Below are positions 23,957-34,585 of a DNA stretch of 64,000 bases, piece by piece. The stretch is from Rhexocercosporidium sp. MPI-PUGE-AT-0058 (taxonomy: Eukaryota; Ascomycota; Leotiomycetes; Helotiales), in contig JAGTJL010000012.1 of the NCBI GenBank assembly GCA_020746875.1, positions 2,206,727 to 2,270,726 of the forward strand, in the 5' to 3' direction. The position numbers were made by a program, and so were the translations under genes. A model generated the notes under the pieces. It saw only the letters and a list, made by a program, of their open reading frames with translations, ran no database searches and had not been told where the DNA came from. Numbering within the stretch: position 1 is the first letter of the stretch; every line of letters begins with the position of its first letter.

Positions 23957-25733
23957 ATGCAGGAAGGTGTGCAGGAAGGTGTGCAAGAAGATCCTATCTA
24001 TGATAGAATCCTCCGGCCGAAGCAAAACCAATACCCGAAGGCAAAGGGCTATTTAAACCTTTTATTTATATCGACTTTTAATCACAAATCAATCTACTTT
24101 CTAACGTGTAATATAACGACCTTATTAACATATTTTCTCTCTTTTTTACAAAAGATATTCTTTTACAAATCGTTGATTTTACTAATCAAAACGATAAGCC
24201 TCTAAAGGATCCAGATTTGCCGCATTGCAGAGCTCATAATTGGTATCCCACTAACCTCGCCGAAATCAAGGTTTATATTAGAATCCTCATATATATGAGC
24301 CTTCGCGTAAACCAAATTGAAAGCTATTGGAGTACTCAGCCAAAGGACCCTCAATATGCTATTGCAAAGCATATATCGTTGAATCGCTTTGAGCTCTTAA
24401 ATAAGAGGTTTTGTTTAAGTGACCCTTCTACTCAAAACAAGACAACATAGGCCAAGGTATGTTACTTAATGCCCTAGTATTCAAAAAGCTAATTATTTAC
24501 AGGTAAAACCATTAAATCGGCATATCCAGGACACCTTTATTCAGCTCTAGACCCCCGGCCGCGATATTACAGTGAATGAATACATAAAAAGGTACACCGG
24601 ACGAGCTTACGAGACGACGACGGTCCTTACGAAACCTATCTCTACCGCTTATAAGATTTAGGTGGTTGCATAGTATAGTTACTTCCTCAAATGAGTCTTT
24701 CATTTAAAAGGATCCAAATCGTCTGATGGCCCTATCGGAATCAAGGTTCCAAAGGCTTTAGGTAAAAACAAGCATGGAAAAGGAGGCAATAAAACGCAGG
24801 CTGTAATAGTCCATTTAATAGAAAGCCTACTACCCCAGCGTTATATTATACCTGGATAACTTGTTCACATCCAACTACATATTGGAATACCTCCGGGAGC
24901 TAGAAATTAGTGCTATTAGGACAGCCAGAGTCGATGCCGGCATTATTCAAAGGATCCACGACTTGAAGATTAACAACGGCAAAAGAAGCTACCCTAAACT
25001 CCAATATAACGAGCTCCGTACAGTAGTTTCTCCCTCAGGCAAGGTATGCTATATTCTTTAGAACGATAACGCCGCCGCTTTAGTTTTGAGTAACTATAAC
25101 GATAGTTCTAGTACGATTAAGACAGAAAAGAGACGGCCAGGTAAATCGTCTACAAACGCAGCAGTTGTCCGTGCATTCTTTAGGGACAGAGTTTATATGG
25201 AGATCGATGAGCCGCTGTTTGCATAGCTTTATAACTAATTTATAAATGCTATTGACGTCAGAGATCAACTCAAGTCGTATAACTCCGGGGAACGTATGAT
25301 TAGGAGGGGAGGTTGGCAAGCTATTTGGAATTAGTTATTATATATAGTTTTGTTAATTATTACTTAGTCTCTATTCGTGCTAGAGCTACAGATTACCACG
25401 CTCTTATAAAAGACGATAAGTGGACCGAGTAAGTCAAGTTCGGAAAGGCCTTTATTAAGACTCTGCTTCAGGCAGCCGACGATGTCGGAGGTACAAGGAA
25501 ACGCATTCTTTCTTATGGGAATATAGAAGAGTTCCAGGTACCTTCGCATTAGCATACGCGAGAAAAAAAGCTATTAAAAGGAAACTATAAGTATTGCTTT
25601 AAAGAGAGGTATAGGGATAAAAGTCAACCAAAAGAGCCGAAAAGAGTCGCTTTAAGAGAGCTATCAGCGAATTTACAGCGCTTTATAAAGAGGACTACTA
25701 CTTGGTATAGCTGTCAACAGTGTAAAAAATGAT
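23957..25733 (+). pseudogene. second piggyBac-type transposase remnant
   Basis: Fragments of a DDE_Tnp_1_7 transposase in order. The N-terminal block is at 24217-24450 (LAEIKVYIRILIYMSLRVNQIESYW then SLNRFELLNKRF). A middle block at about 24505-24780 contains DTFIQL, EYIKRYTGRAYE and GSKSSDGPIGIKVPK. A core piece lies at 24861-25061, with LFTSNY replaced in part. A C-terminal block at about 25566-25733 ends in KRTTTWYSCQQCK. Many stops interrupt it. It differs enough from the copy at 2994-4780 to be another family. A small TIR element sits in its last coding bases. The relic separates the thioesterase and the regulator within the cluster. Confidence 0.75.
25649..25709. repeat. 61-bp direct repeat, left copy
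   Basis: Identical to 26275-26335. It encodes part of the C-terminal end of the piggyBac relic (LRELSANLQRFIKRTTTWY). The two copies flank a TIR element. Confidence 0.95.
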
Positions 25734-26274
25734 TAGATTAGATTAGATTAATGGCTATTAATCTAAATCTAATTAAGAAAAATTTAGATTAATCTAATTC
25801 TAATCTAATCTAATCAAATTAATCAAGCGTTAATCGATTAATATGATTAATACAAGAGCCGCATCCTAATTAGGCTTAAACTCTTAGGGCTAGTCCGAAT
25901 AAGGCTTAATGTGTACTCAAAACAAAGTCAATTAAAGCTTTAAAGACTCGGCTAATTTAAGCGAAGTAAAATCGATCTTTAAGTTATTTATTCTTTATAT
26001 AATACATGATTAATAGTTTATTAATATAATATATTAATAATATTTGTAAGCGATTAGTAATAGCAGTATCTATTTTAAGTAAATAAACAGGAATTCATTA
26101 ACTAAGTTAGTATTTTTATAATTTATATATTAATCAGATTAATCTAGATTAATTTAAATTTATTAATCTAATTCTAATCTAATCAAGCTAATTTTCTATT
26201 AATCTAATTCTAATCTAATCTAATCAATTAATCTGATTATTAATCGATTAACGTGATTATTTTTGCTCACACTG
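25718..26274. mobile_element. short AT-rich TIR element (557 bp), non-coding
   Basis: It starts CAGTGTAAAAAATGATTAG and ends GATTATTTTTGCTCACACTG. The ends are imperfect inverted repeats (CAGTGT/ACACTG plus an A-rich/TAATCA segment). Subterminal regions are packed with the motif TTAGATTA/TAATCTAA on both sides, typical of transposase-binding arrays in non-autonomous elements. There is no ORF. A related copy starts at 43900. The family is uncertain; the CAGTG end is compatible with hAT-like elements, but the 8-bp flanks (GCTGTCAA versus GCTTTAAG) are not an exact duplication. Confidence 0.7.
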
Positions 26275-26335
26275 GCTTTAAGAGAGCTATCAGCGAATTT
26301 ACAGCGCTTTATAAAGAGGACTACTACTTGGTATA
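26275..26335. repeat. 61-bp direct repeat, right copy
   Basis: Exact copy of 25649-25709, lying directly after the right end of the TIR element. It is far too long to be an ordinary target-site duplication. Confidence 0.95.
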
Positions 26336-26493
26336 AGTCAAGAGTATAACGTGTTTTTGTATGTAGTTGGCCATTGTTTTAATAGATATCATGCCCGGTA
26401 GTAGAAATCAATGTATCTTTACCAAAATCCTGGCTCTCTGATTGGCTCAAATCCCTGTCTCGCCTATTCAACCGGTCCGTGGGATAGTCCCTT

Positions 26494-26765
26494 GTTTACA
26501 GTAGAAAATCGCCTTAGATCGACAAGGTTCCTGCGGGGTAGAGATTCGCCATAGATCGACAAGGTTCCTGCGGGGTAGAGATTTCTCCCCTAAACCATCG
26601 GGCTATGGCTACGACTTAATATCCTGTCATTTCTGGAATTATCGAACTACGGCAACATATTCAGGACCACAATTTTTGACATTTAATTATGACGTCGCAT
26701 CATTCACTAGTGATGCAGCTATACTAGTCTTGCAGCACGCATTAAAGTAGTTTCCAAGGAAGCAC
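26494..26765. repeat. upstream direct repeat, copy 1 (about 272 bp)
   Basis: Starts at GTTTACAGTAGAAAATCGCC and is nearly identical to 26846-27080. This copy is longer because a 34-bp stretch (ATAGATCGACAAGGTTCCTG and following) is itself tandemly doubled. It lies upstream of the AflR-like regulator gene. Confidence 0.92.
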
Positions 26766-26845
26766 GAGTTGTACCGGAGCACTGTGCCGCATACGGCAGT
26801 GATGAGTCTCTTCCTTCTTCCCTCCTTATAGTCTCATAGGTCCCT

Positions 26846-27080
26846 GTTTACAGTAGAAAATCGCCTTAGATCGACAAGGTTCCTGCGGGGTAGAGATTTC
26901 TTTCCTAAACCATCGGGCTACGGCTACGATTTAATATCCAGTCATTTCTGGAATTATCGAACTACGGCAACATATTCAGGACCACAATTTTTGACATTTA
27001 ATTATGACGTCGCGTCATTCACTAGTGATGCAGCTATACTAGTCTTGCAGCACGCATTAAAGTAGTTTCCAAGGAAGCAC
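26846..27080. repeat. upstream direct repeat, copy 2 (about 235 bp)
   Basis: Second copy of the 26494-26765 unit, with only a few substitutions (for example CCTAAACC shared, CTAT versus CTAC, GCATC versus GCGTC). About 540 bp separate it from the regulator's start codon, so the duplicated unit could carry regulatory sites. Confidence 0.92.
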
Positions 27081-27215
27081 CCACGACAAGTAGCAGGCAT
27101 TGCGCCATGAACCTGACAGCGGGCCGAGTCAACTTCGTCCCGCTTCTAACCCGCAGCCTTTTCTCCACAGAAAAACCTTATTACTTGTAAAGATATTCCT
27201 AAAATCTAAGCATGT

Positions 27216-27262
27216 AATCGTCTCCTCTACTTTCGCGACTCAATCGTCTCCTCTACTTTCGA
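27216..27262. repeat. 26-bp tandem repeat upstream of the regulator
   Basis: AATCGTCTCCTCTACTTTCG occurs at 27216-27235 and again from 27242, a 26-bp period with two units, about 360 bp before the regulator's start codon. Confidence 0.85.
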
Positions 27263-27619
27263 GTTCGAGATGATGAGGAGTCCTCCAGGACTTGCTTCGT
27301 CTGGTCGTCAATTTAAATGTGATAATTTTGGGCCATTTAAGTGCTGCAGGGCAGCAAATTTGCATGATGAAAAGCAAAGTAAAGAGCTGGGAGAGTGGTA
27401 GAATCAAAGAAGGTATGGCAGTGGAAAATCGCCGCTTTGGCAAGGGGGTCTCTAATAAGGTTTCTACCATTCGTACTTATTCCGTGCTCGTAGCACATTG
27501 ATGCCATCCGTCTCTCGGTTTTACATTAATGGGTTATTAGACTCCAATGCAACAGGCCTCCCCGAGCCAAAAACTACGAGAGTTACGACTCTCCACCGTC
27601 GGGAATCACCACGGTCGCG

Positions 27620-29405
27620 ATGGCATCCAAGGCGCCTCTTGATCATACGACTAAACGAAACTCGAACTCAAACTGCAACTCGGCAACGCTCCGAAGAACC
27701 TGTGATGCTTGTCAGAAAATCAAAACTCGATGCTCCCGCGATGGACCATCATGCACAAGATGTGTGGCACGGAACATAACCTGTCACTACAGCATCTCTC
27801 GGCGTTTAGGAAGACCTCGACGCCTTACCCCTGCGTCCGTGTCACCTTTGCAGCGACTAGACGATAACCCGCCGACGAGCAGCTTGTATATCGATTGGAG
27901 TGGCATCGATGTCGATAACGATAGAATGATTACAAAGCCGTTCCCTAATTTGGAGGTCAGAGAAACCCATTCTGTTGGGCACTTGGATTGCTACTAACTC
28001 TACAATTAATCTTATAGGATAGCGAGGCTTCATCTAATAGTACGAGTGCAGACCAGAGAAGCCAAAACGACCAGTTACCAACTGCAAGAGTTGGACAAAC
28101 CCCAAGAGCGAGTACATCTCCGTCCTCATTTCGCTCACCTCGAGCTTTAGTGCCTGAGTTAAATGAAAAAGGTGTGTTCCCATTATGTTAACTCGGATGT
28201 CGTATCTGAGTTTACTTAGAACCACTACCCCTTTTTAATTCCATGCTTGGAGAGACGGATTTTTCAAGGCTGCCAAACGCCTCGCTATCTTCATCGCTAG
28301 CCAACGCGATTGAGGTGCCTTTGGATCATTCTAGGCAGCAAAGTTTAGACAATTCAGACATAGACCGGCAATCAAGGTGAACACCTCTTCAGACCCATTT
28401 TAAAAGTCTAACAATAACTCCAGCTCATGGCACGACATCGGACAACATACTGAATATACTGAATTTGCCTTCTCACGGAGTGAGCAGGAACTCGATGCTT
28501 GCGGGGCCACCAGTTGGGCCTTCTCGAATGGCAACATTTTACCAGAGCGGGCAAGTGCGTGCCGATGTCTTGAGTCTGCTCTCGCCGTCACCGTCAGCAT
28601 TGGACAGGGTCATATATTCCCTTATCCGGGTGCAATGGATCTCGCATTAGATGTCGAGGCGCAGCTACGAGAGACTGTACCGCTTGCGATGCAGTGCATT
28701 GCGTCTAAAGCTAATCACGGGGAGGTCTTCAAATTGTTCGCTAATGCCACGGCCGATGTGGTGGATTTGTTTCAGCAATTGTGCAATGCTGAATTCCCTG
28801 CTCATTTCCCCGCCAGCAGCGACCCGCCAACATCACAACCACAACGTATGTCTTCGATGTTAGGTGGCCTTGAATCTCTTCAACCAAAGCCGAGAGGACA
28901 TTCCCTGTCCAATTCTCACCAGCTGTTGATGCATCATGAGCACACCATCTCCGGTTCTGCGACGCATATGGACGGGACTTCCAACAGCGGACAAAATGGA
29001 CGATGGGCAGGAAGAGCAGCGACAGCGCATTCACATAAACTACCCTCTCCACTGGAGGCTGCCTCAATCGACCAACATCAATATCAGTTGCAAACGCATT
29101 CCAGCACAGAACCACACGATTGGCGCATACTCGTCGGCCGGCATCTGATTGTGGGTGATGATAGAAAGTGTATGTTGATACATTTGTTGCGTCGGCGCCT
29201 ATGCTCGTTGTCGAACATGTTGGAAGGTTTAATCCGGGCAATGCAAGATTTACGCATGACCCTTAAGGGTCATGTTACAAATTTTTCCAAATCTTGCAAC
29301 GATGACGCATTAAATTGCGCTGCAGAAATAGATACGAGGAAGCCTATGAAAACTGCGTCAATGCTGTATGATATTATGGATCAACTCGAAAAGATACAAA
29401 TATAG
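27620..29405 (+). CDS. AflR-like Zn2Cys6 transcription factor, 542 aa
   Basis: Model: exons 27620-27955, 28018-28171, 28220-28376 and 28424-29405. Introns are 62, 48 and 47 bp; branch sites include CTAAC. The total is 543 codons. The N-terminus carries a binuclear cluster, C-x2-C-x6-C-x6-C-x2-C-x6-C ([11 protein letters not shown]...[11 protein letters not shown]), followed by a basic SRRLGRPRR linker, as in AflR. The middle is Ser/Pro-rich with a [16 protein letters not shown] segment. The C-terminal half has the conserved AflR-type region: CRCLESAL, then [21 protein letters not shown] and [12 protein letters not shown]. The family binds DNA and activates clustered secondary-metabolite genes, so this is the likely pathway-specific activator. 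Splicing was chosen because each join restores frame and family motifs. The same frame stays open for 60 codons after the TAG stop, so the C-terminus may be prematurely cut. Confidence 0.88.
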
Positions 29406-29857
29406 AAATACTTCGTAGAAATTGAACGGCATGATTTGCCATGTCTGGTGGCAGAGATCCACGCTCTTTCTAAAGACTGGGCTTGGCAAGTGATTTATGC
29501 CCGTCCGGGATGCGACTTACGAACCTGTAGCTCCTCGAATTTGAATCACGGCTGGAGCTTAGCGAGATTTGGTTGGCACCTCAATTGAGAGCGAGCTGGC
29601 GCGCACGTATGCAGCAATTGCCACGACACTGCAACTCTGAATCTCACAACAGAGGACTACTAGCTGGCTCAGCCTCCCTGTTGCTGCGAGCACTCACCAA
29701 CAGTCGGTCTAAGCAGATGTCACGGCCAAGCTTTAAAGTTACTGTAAGAGCAAGTCGCTGGATAATAAGCGAGTGATGAAATTTTAGATTAGTACAAGTA
29801 TGAAAATATAACTAAAGTTCGAGCTGTTTTGCTATTATATCGTTTAAAATATTCTTT
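29406..29857. other. convergent 3' region between the regulator and the threonine dehydratase
   Basis: The regulator's frame continues open past its TAG to a TGA at 29586-29588. The rest holds no recognisable gene and should contain both 3' ends. Confidence 0.45.
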
Positions 29858-31444
29858 TCAGCCTTTTAAAAAGGTCTTATAAACAGTACTATCAGTGCAA
29901 TCCTGCCATGAATACCCGGACTCCCTAAAATGATTTTCAAGCTCGGGGACTCTGGCGGTAGGGCACTGAATGCCAGCCACGATCCTGCCTATATCACCTC
30001 CACTATTTCGGTACTGGAAGAGGCTGATGTTATACCGGTGCCGTAGCATCAACAAGAAGCTATGAAGTACACCTGGTCTTTCAGGGAAATTAAACATATA
30101 GATGCGTTCATCGGTAACGTAGGATTGTCCGCCGACAAGGTATCGAATATGAGACTTCGCGAGCTCGTCGCCTGACAAATCCGTCATCGTCATGTTACTA
30201 CGATCAATGCGCTCCATCAAACTTTGCAATGCCGCCACTCGTTGGTTGGCGGGGCCGGCGAGAGAAACGCTCACTAACACGTTGGCAACTTCGTCTGTCG
30301 CAAACCGATACGAACATTCCGTCACAGTATGCGGCGCGATATGAGTAATAAGCTCGACAAATGCCCCGGTACGCTCGGGTACACTCACAGACAGCAGAGC
30401 CTCCTTTCCCTCGCCCAGGGTAGCTCGCTCTGCCACAAAACGCAGCCGGTCAAAATCCATGTTAGCGCCACTCAGAATAGCAACGAGGTTCCGGTTAGTA
30501 TTGCCAGACGGGTTCTGAGCTGCCCACTTCTTCAAGCCAGCTAATGCCAGCGCCCCCGCTGGTTCCACAATCGAACGAGTGTCTTCAAATATGTCCTTGA
30601 TAGCAGCACAAGCTTCGTCCGTGTTAACTTGAACGATCTCATCGATGACTTCTTGGCTTATGCGGAACGTCTCTTCGCCTACAGTCTTAACGGCAGCACC
30701 ATCAGCGAACATCCCGACCTGCTTTAGGACAACCCGGTGGCCACGCTGGAGCGACTGGACCATTGCATTTGCGTCCTCGGTCTCAACACCAATAACCTTG
30801 ACATCCGGCGCCATACGCTTTACGAAGACGCTAATGCCAGTTATAAGCCCGCCGCCACCGACGCAGCAGAAGATAGCGTCTGTATTCTGAAGATTGGCCT
30901 GTCGTAAAAGCTCCATAGCGATGGTACCTTGACCGGCAATTACGTAGGGATCGTCAAAGGGCGGGACATTGATCAAGCCATAGATTTTTTCAATTCTGGA
31001 GCACTCGGCCTTGGCGGCATCGAAGTCGGCGCCGTGTAATACGACGTTGCCGCCTAATCTTGAAACGTTAGAGTGCTTGATACTCGGGGTCCCTTCAGGC
31101 ATGAAGATAGTGGCAGGGATTTTCAGGAGACGGGCAGCGTAGGCGACGCCTTGGGCATGGTTGCCGGCGCTGCAGGTGACGACCCCTTTCCAGCTCTCGG
31201 TCGGGTCTAGGTGTGCCATCTTGTTATAAGCGCCGCGCAGCTTGAAACTAAAGACGGGCTGTTCATCCTCCCTCTTGAGTAGCACATTGCAACCCAGTCT
31301 CCTTGACAGGTTGACGGCGCGCGTCAGTGAGGTCTCCTTGCAGACATCGTAGACTCGGGAGTTAATGATAAGCCGGACATAATCGGGATGTCCATTAGGC
31401 AGCAGATACTCGTCTGGCACGAGTTTCTTTCCGGTCGGCTGCAT
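29858..31444 (-). CDS. ilv1-like: threonine dehydratase (deaminase), biosynthetic type, 528 aa
   Basis: PLP-dependent conversion of L-threonine to 2-oxobutyrate and ammonia (EC 4.3.1.19), the first step towards isoleucine. The catalytic domain (about 1-330) shows VLLKREDEQPVFSFKLRGAY with the PLP lysine near residue 68, SAGNHAQG, and the phosphate-binding Gly run CVGGGGLITG. Two ACT-like regulatory subdomains follow (about 340-528; FPERPGVLHSFL and ERTGAFVELI segments), as in Ile-regulated fungal enzymes. The start is MQPTGKKLVPDEYLLPNG; the long basic mitochondrial presequence of housekeeping fungal enzymes is missing, so a cytosolic location is possible. Its place inside the NRPS cluster suggests a dedicated paralogue feeding 2-oxobutyrate or products derived from it. 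No intron is needed. Confidence 0.93.
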   Translation of the reverse strand: MQPTGKKLVPDEYLLPNGHPDYVRLIINSRVYDVCKETSLTRAVNLSRRLGCNVLLKREDEQPVFSFKLRGAYNKMAHLDPTESWKGVVTCSAGNHAQGVAYAARLLKIPATIFMPEGTPSIKHSNVSRLGGNVVLHGADFDAAKAECSRIEKIYGLINVPPFDDPYVIAGQGTIAMELLRQANLQNTDAIFCCVGGGGLITGISVFVKRMAPDVKVIGVETEDANAMVQSLQRGHRVVLKQVGMFADGAAVKTVGEETFRISQEVIDEIVQVNTDEACAAIKDIFEDTRSIVEPAGALALAGLKKWAAQNPSGNTNRNLVAILSGANMDFDRLRFVAERATLGEGKEALLSVSVPERTGAFVELITHIAPHTVTECSYRFATDEVANVLVSVSLAGPANQRVAALQSLMERIDRSNMTMTDLSGDELAKSHIRYLVGGQSYVTDERIYMFNFPERPGVLHSFLLMLRHRYNISLFQYRNSGGDIGRIVAGIQCPTARVPELENHFRESGYSWQDCTDSTVYKTFLKG

Positions 31445-33610
31445 ATCTCAGGGCGGTGATGATGATATGATTTTCGTCCAGAGAAACCTGAGTTCCAATC
31501 TCCCTTAGGGTATAGGGGGCGTGGTAAACTAGGGCTTTATATACAATATCTTACTCCGTAGGGTACTAAAAAACGCAGGTGGCTAAAAAGACACCTCTGA
31601 AGCAATCCCGGGTCCCTAATTCTGCGGCATTTTGAACCTTTTTTAGGGTCTCGGCTCAATCACCTTCATCCTTAGTTAATCAATTAGTGATCTGTATACG
31701 GATTAACTTTGCGGTGCAGAAGTAATCAGTATACACCCGTGGGAATTAATTGTATATATAACTGATTATTATTTTTTGGATTCTGTCCGTAGGCATATTA
31801 AAGCTATTCCTACTTTTTAATATTCTATTACTATTTCTACTACTACTACTACTATTTTTATCCTTATAATTTAAAATCCTAAAGACGTTCTTTAATATTA
31901 ATAAATATAATTCTTTAATACTATAATCTACTTTAAGCTACTTAATACTTTTAATCTGGATTTTGAACTAGTATTTTTTTTAAAAAGAAAAGAAACCTTT
32001 ATATTTTATTAGGCTTAATATAGTTATTTATACACCATAAAGGATTTTTTAATCTAGCTAGTTTATAAAGAAAGTTATTAAGCTTTTGTTTTCTAATACT
32101 ATTGTTTCTAGCACTAATAAACATCGAACACCGCTGTATAACGTAGCAAAAATAGTAGGACTTTGAAGAATCGTTCTAACTGTTTGAGCATAGTGCTTTC
32201 CGGCAAATAATCAGTGTAGTCGCCAATAACTGTTAGCAAGTGGGTCTGAGCATCCTTGAGGGGAAAGTCCGAGCTTGCTTTCAAATCATCATTGTTCTGG
32301 ATTGTCTTTGTGACGTGTCTTCGCTTAAGAATCCTGGAGATATTCGCGTAGCTCGCGCACTTGCTTGTGAAATGGCCGACCGGGTGCCGCAAAACCGTTC
32401 GGGTTCTTTAATGGAACACATCATAATGCACCGGTTGAAGACCACCCAAAGCGCTGAAGCCGCTGGAAGATTTAATTACGTTGAGATCTAAAGCTAATCC
32501 TCCTATGGCAACTGTGAAATAGTGCTTGCTGCACATCCGGCTGCTAATAACGCCGAATGGTAGATTGGCAAGTGAGAACAGAGAAGTCGGCGGAATGCTG
32601 AGCCAGGAGCGGGGGGGAGCATTGAAAATATTTGCGAATCAAGTGGATTACCATTGCAAGAAACGACCCCGCAAAGCAGCTTCTCCAAATTCGAGAGTAT
32701 CCACCTGCACACATCCGAAACATCCTACACCCTGTCGCATCGTATCGTCGTGTTGTCGAGGACGTCATGATGCTGATCACGAGTGACTTCACAGCTGTCG
32801 AGATGGTGGTTTCTGGGGCAATGATGATGATGGTAATGGTGATGGTTGTGGTTTCGGACTTGTCGGAGGGAGGGCGGGATGATTGGGCTCGACACGACTA
32901 TTTACTTCCACATACGCCCCCACACACACAACATGAATTTTGCAAAGTGCTCAGAAAATTACCAAAATTGATTTTCAAAAAGAAAAAAATTTCTTGAATT
33001 ATATAAGCCGATGTAATATTAAATTAGCGCGATAAAAGTTTTTATAATAATAGCTTTAGATTATTTGCCTATCCATAGATAGTATTATAAAGTGTTCCCT
33101 TTACTGTCCAGTTTTCAAATAGCTAGTAGGTTTTATTTTAAAAATGTATAATCAATATTCAAAAGGATTAATTAAAGAGCTTTTAATCCAGAATACATAT
33201 ACCTTTGTAATAAAGCCGGCGCCGTAGACATAATCTTACCAAAACGCAATGGCACATTCCTAAAAAGGCTAACGTTTTTGCCATCTTTTGTTTATTATGT
33301 TCAATACATTAAGGTATAAGGTGTATTTTTTACCCATCATACGATGGCCATATTCCTAAGAGAGAGTTTCAACAAGGTGGAGGCCACTATGTGTAGAAAT
33401 GGACCATTCTGAGATGATGAACTTGGTAGTGGGTATAGGATGGTTTATTTTTGATCTATGTTTCGCGTGCGATGGTGGTTCATTCAAACAGGCGGAAATA
33501 CCTACAGAACTTCCTGATTTTGCTGCTTTGAGTCATCCTGGTCGTCAAACTTCCTAGACTTTTTTGCTACCCAGGACTAACTACCCATAGCTATTCCACC
33601 GAAGTCTTGA
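31445..33610. other. long intergenic stretch with AT-rich patches
   Basis: No intact gene recognised in 2.2 kb. AT-rich patches lie at about 31750-32110 and 32980-33200, suggesting small decayed repeats. A poly-CTA tract sits near 31835-31855. Frames in the 32100-33000 part overlap on both strands and have no clear domain. The segment nearest 31445 should hold the promoter of the threonine dehydratase gene. Confidence 0.5.
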
Positions 33611-34585
33611 TTATGTGCTGACTATCAAAGGGAGATGATAGGGATGTTTCTTCAAGTACTCCTCAAACGATGTGAGTGTACCGGTGGAGTTCTTAGCAGC
33701 CCAAGTAACCAATTCCTCAGAATTGGGGCCCCAGTAGCCGAATTCCTCGTAGTAACTGAAACCTTCGCCTGAAATCTCAACCATATCAACCGACACGGGA
33801 TCATCCCCGAATGGTAAGCCTTTCTTGAATTGCTCTACCGAAATTTGCTTGTAGACGATGTTCTTTCCAGAAGACTTTGACAGCAAGGCACAAATCTCGT
33901 TCAAGCTATAAAATGCCTGGGCGGCACAGAAAGTCTTGCCTTCATACTTATCGGGCTCCGCAAGGATCGCCCCAACGAACTTACCCGTATCCGCTACAGC
34001 ATCAATCAGTGGGAACCGGCGCAGGTCGGGAGAGTTGAGTCTGCTCATGACCCATGTGCCGTCAGCAGCCTCTTTTGGAGCCAAGAAGGCCTGGATATGG
34101 AAATTCTGCATAAAAGATCCTGGCGAGTAGAACGCGCTTTTGATGTTCAAGCCCCTGATGTACCGTTGAACTTCCGTCTTGGCATCGAAGGGGGTAACTT
34201 TGGCGTATTTACCGCCAGATATATCTCCTACATGCGGGAGAGTGCTCCAAATAATATATTGAACACCCTTCTCAACAGCGACGTCGGCGATGTTTTTGCC
34301 GCTATTGTATTCGACCCCCACCCCATCAGGACCGAAGGAAGGTATTGTCATGGCGAAGATAGTGTGAGTGCCGGTTAGGGCTGTTTCGAGGGAGGATCGG
34401 TTCAGGACGTCGCCTTCGACGACTTCGACGACATCCTTGAGTTTTTTGGCTCTCTCCGAAGTGGTATCGCGAGTGATGGCGCGTATTGTGTACTTCTGGG
34501 AAAGTGCGGGGTCGTTCAGTACGTAGGTAATTAGTGCACCGCCTTGAACGCCGGTAGCACCAAAAACAGAAAGAACTTTAGACAT
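33611..34585 (-). CDS. NmrA-like NAD(P)-binding protein, 324 aa
   Basis: An atypical short-chain dehydrogenase of the NmrA-like family (PF05368). The start MSKVLSVFGATGVQGG carries the Rossmann motif GATGxQGG at its extreme N-terminus. This is why 34585 was chosen over an in-frame ATG at 34741, which would add 52 residues of unrelated sequence. Later segments typical of the family are VVEGDVLNRSSLETAL, VQYIIWSTLPHV and FYSPGSFMQNF. The SDR catalytic Tyr-x3-Lys is not evident, so it may act as a redox sensor or regulator, not an oxidoreductase. Fungal NmrA-like proteins also include isoflavone-reductase-like enzymes, so a catalytic role is not excluded. It is transcribed in the same direction as the aldo/keto reductase and threonine dehydratase genes. 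Confidence 0.87.
   Translation of the reverse strand: MSKVLSVFGATGVQGGALITYVLNDPALSQKYTIRAITRDTTSERAKKLKDVVEVVEGDVLNRSSLETALTGTHTIFAMTIPSFGPDGVGVEYNSGKNIADVAVEKGVQYIIWSTLPHVGDISGGKYAKVTPFDAKTEVQRYIRGLNIKSAFYSPGSFMQNFHIQAFLAPKEAADGTWVMSRLNSPDLRRFPLIDAVADTGKFVGAILAEPDKYEGKTFCAAQAFYSLNEICALLSKSSGKNIVYKQISVEQFKKGLPFGDDPVSVDMVEISGEGFSYYEEFGYWGPNSEELVTWAAKNSTGTLTSFEEYLKKHPYHLPLIVST

Noticed and set aside
25737..25850. CRISPR-like or satellite array of TTAGATTA units
   Set aside because: Units are short, have no unique spacers, and belong to the subterminal arrays of a TIR element in a eukaryotic genome.
32114..32392. Minus-strand frame with HLLTVIGDYTDY, recalling fumarylacetoacetase
   Set aside because: The likeness covers only about 15 residues and no other block of that enzyme could be found nearby; too weak to list as a pseudogene.
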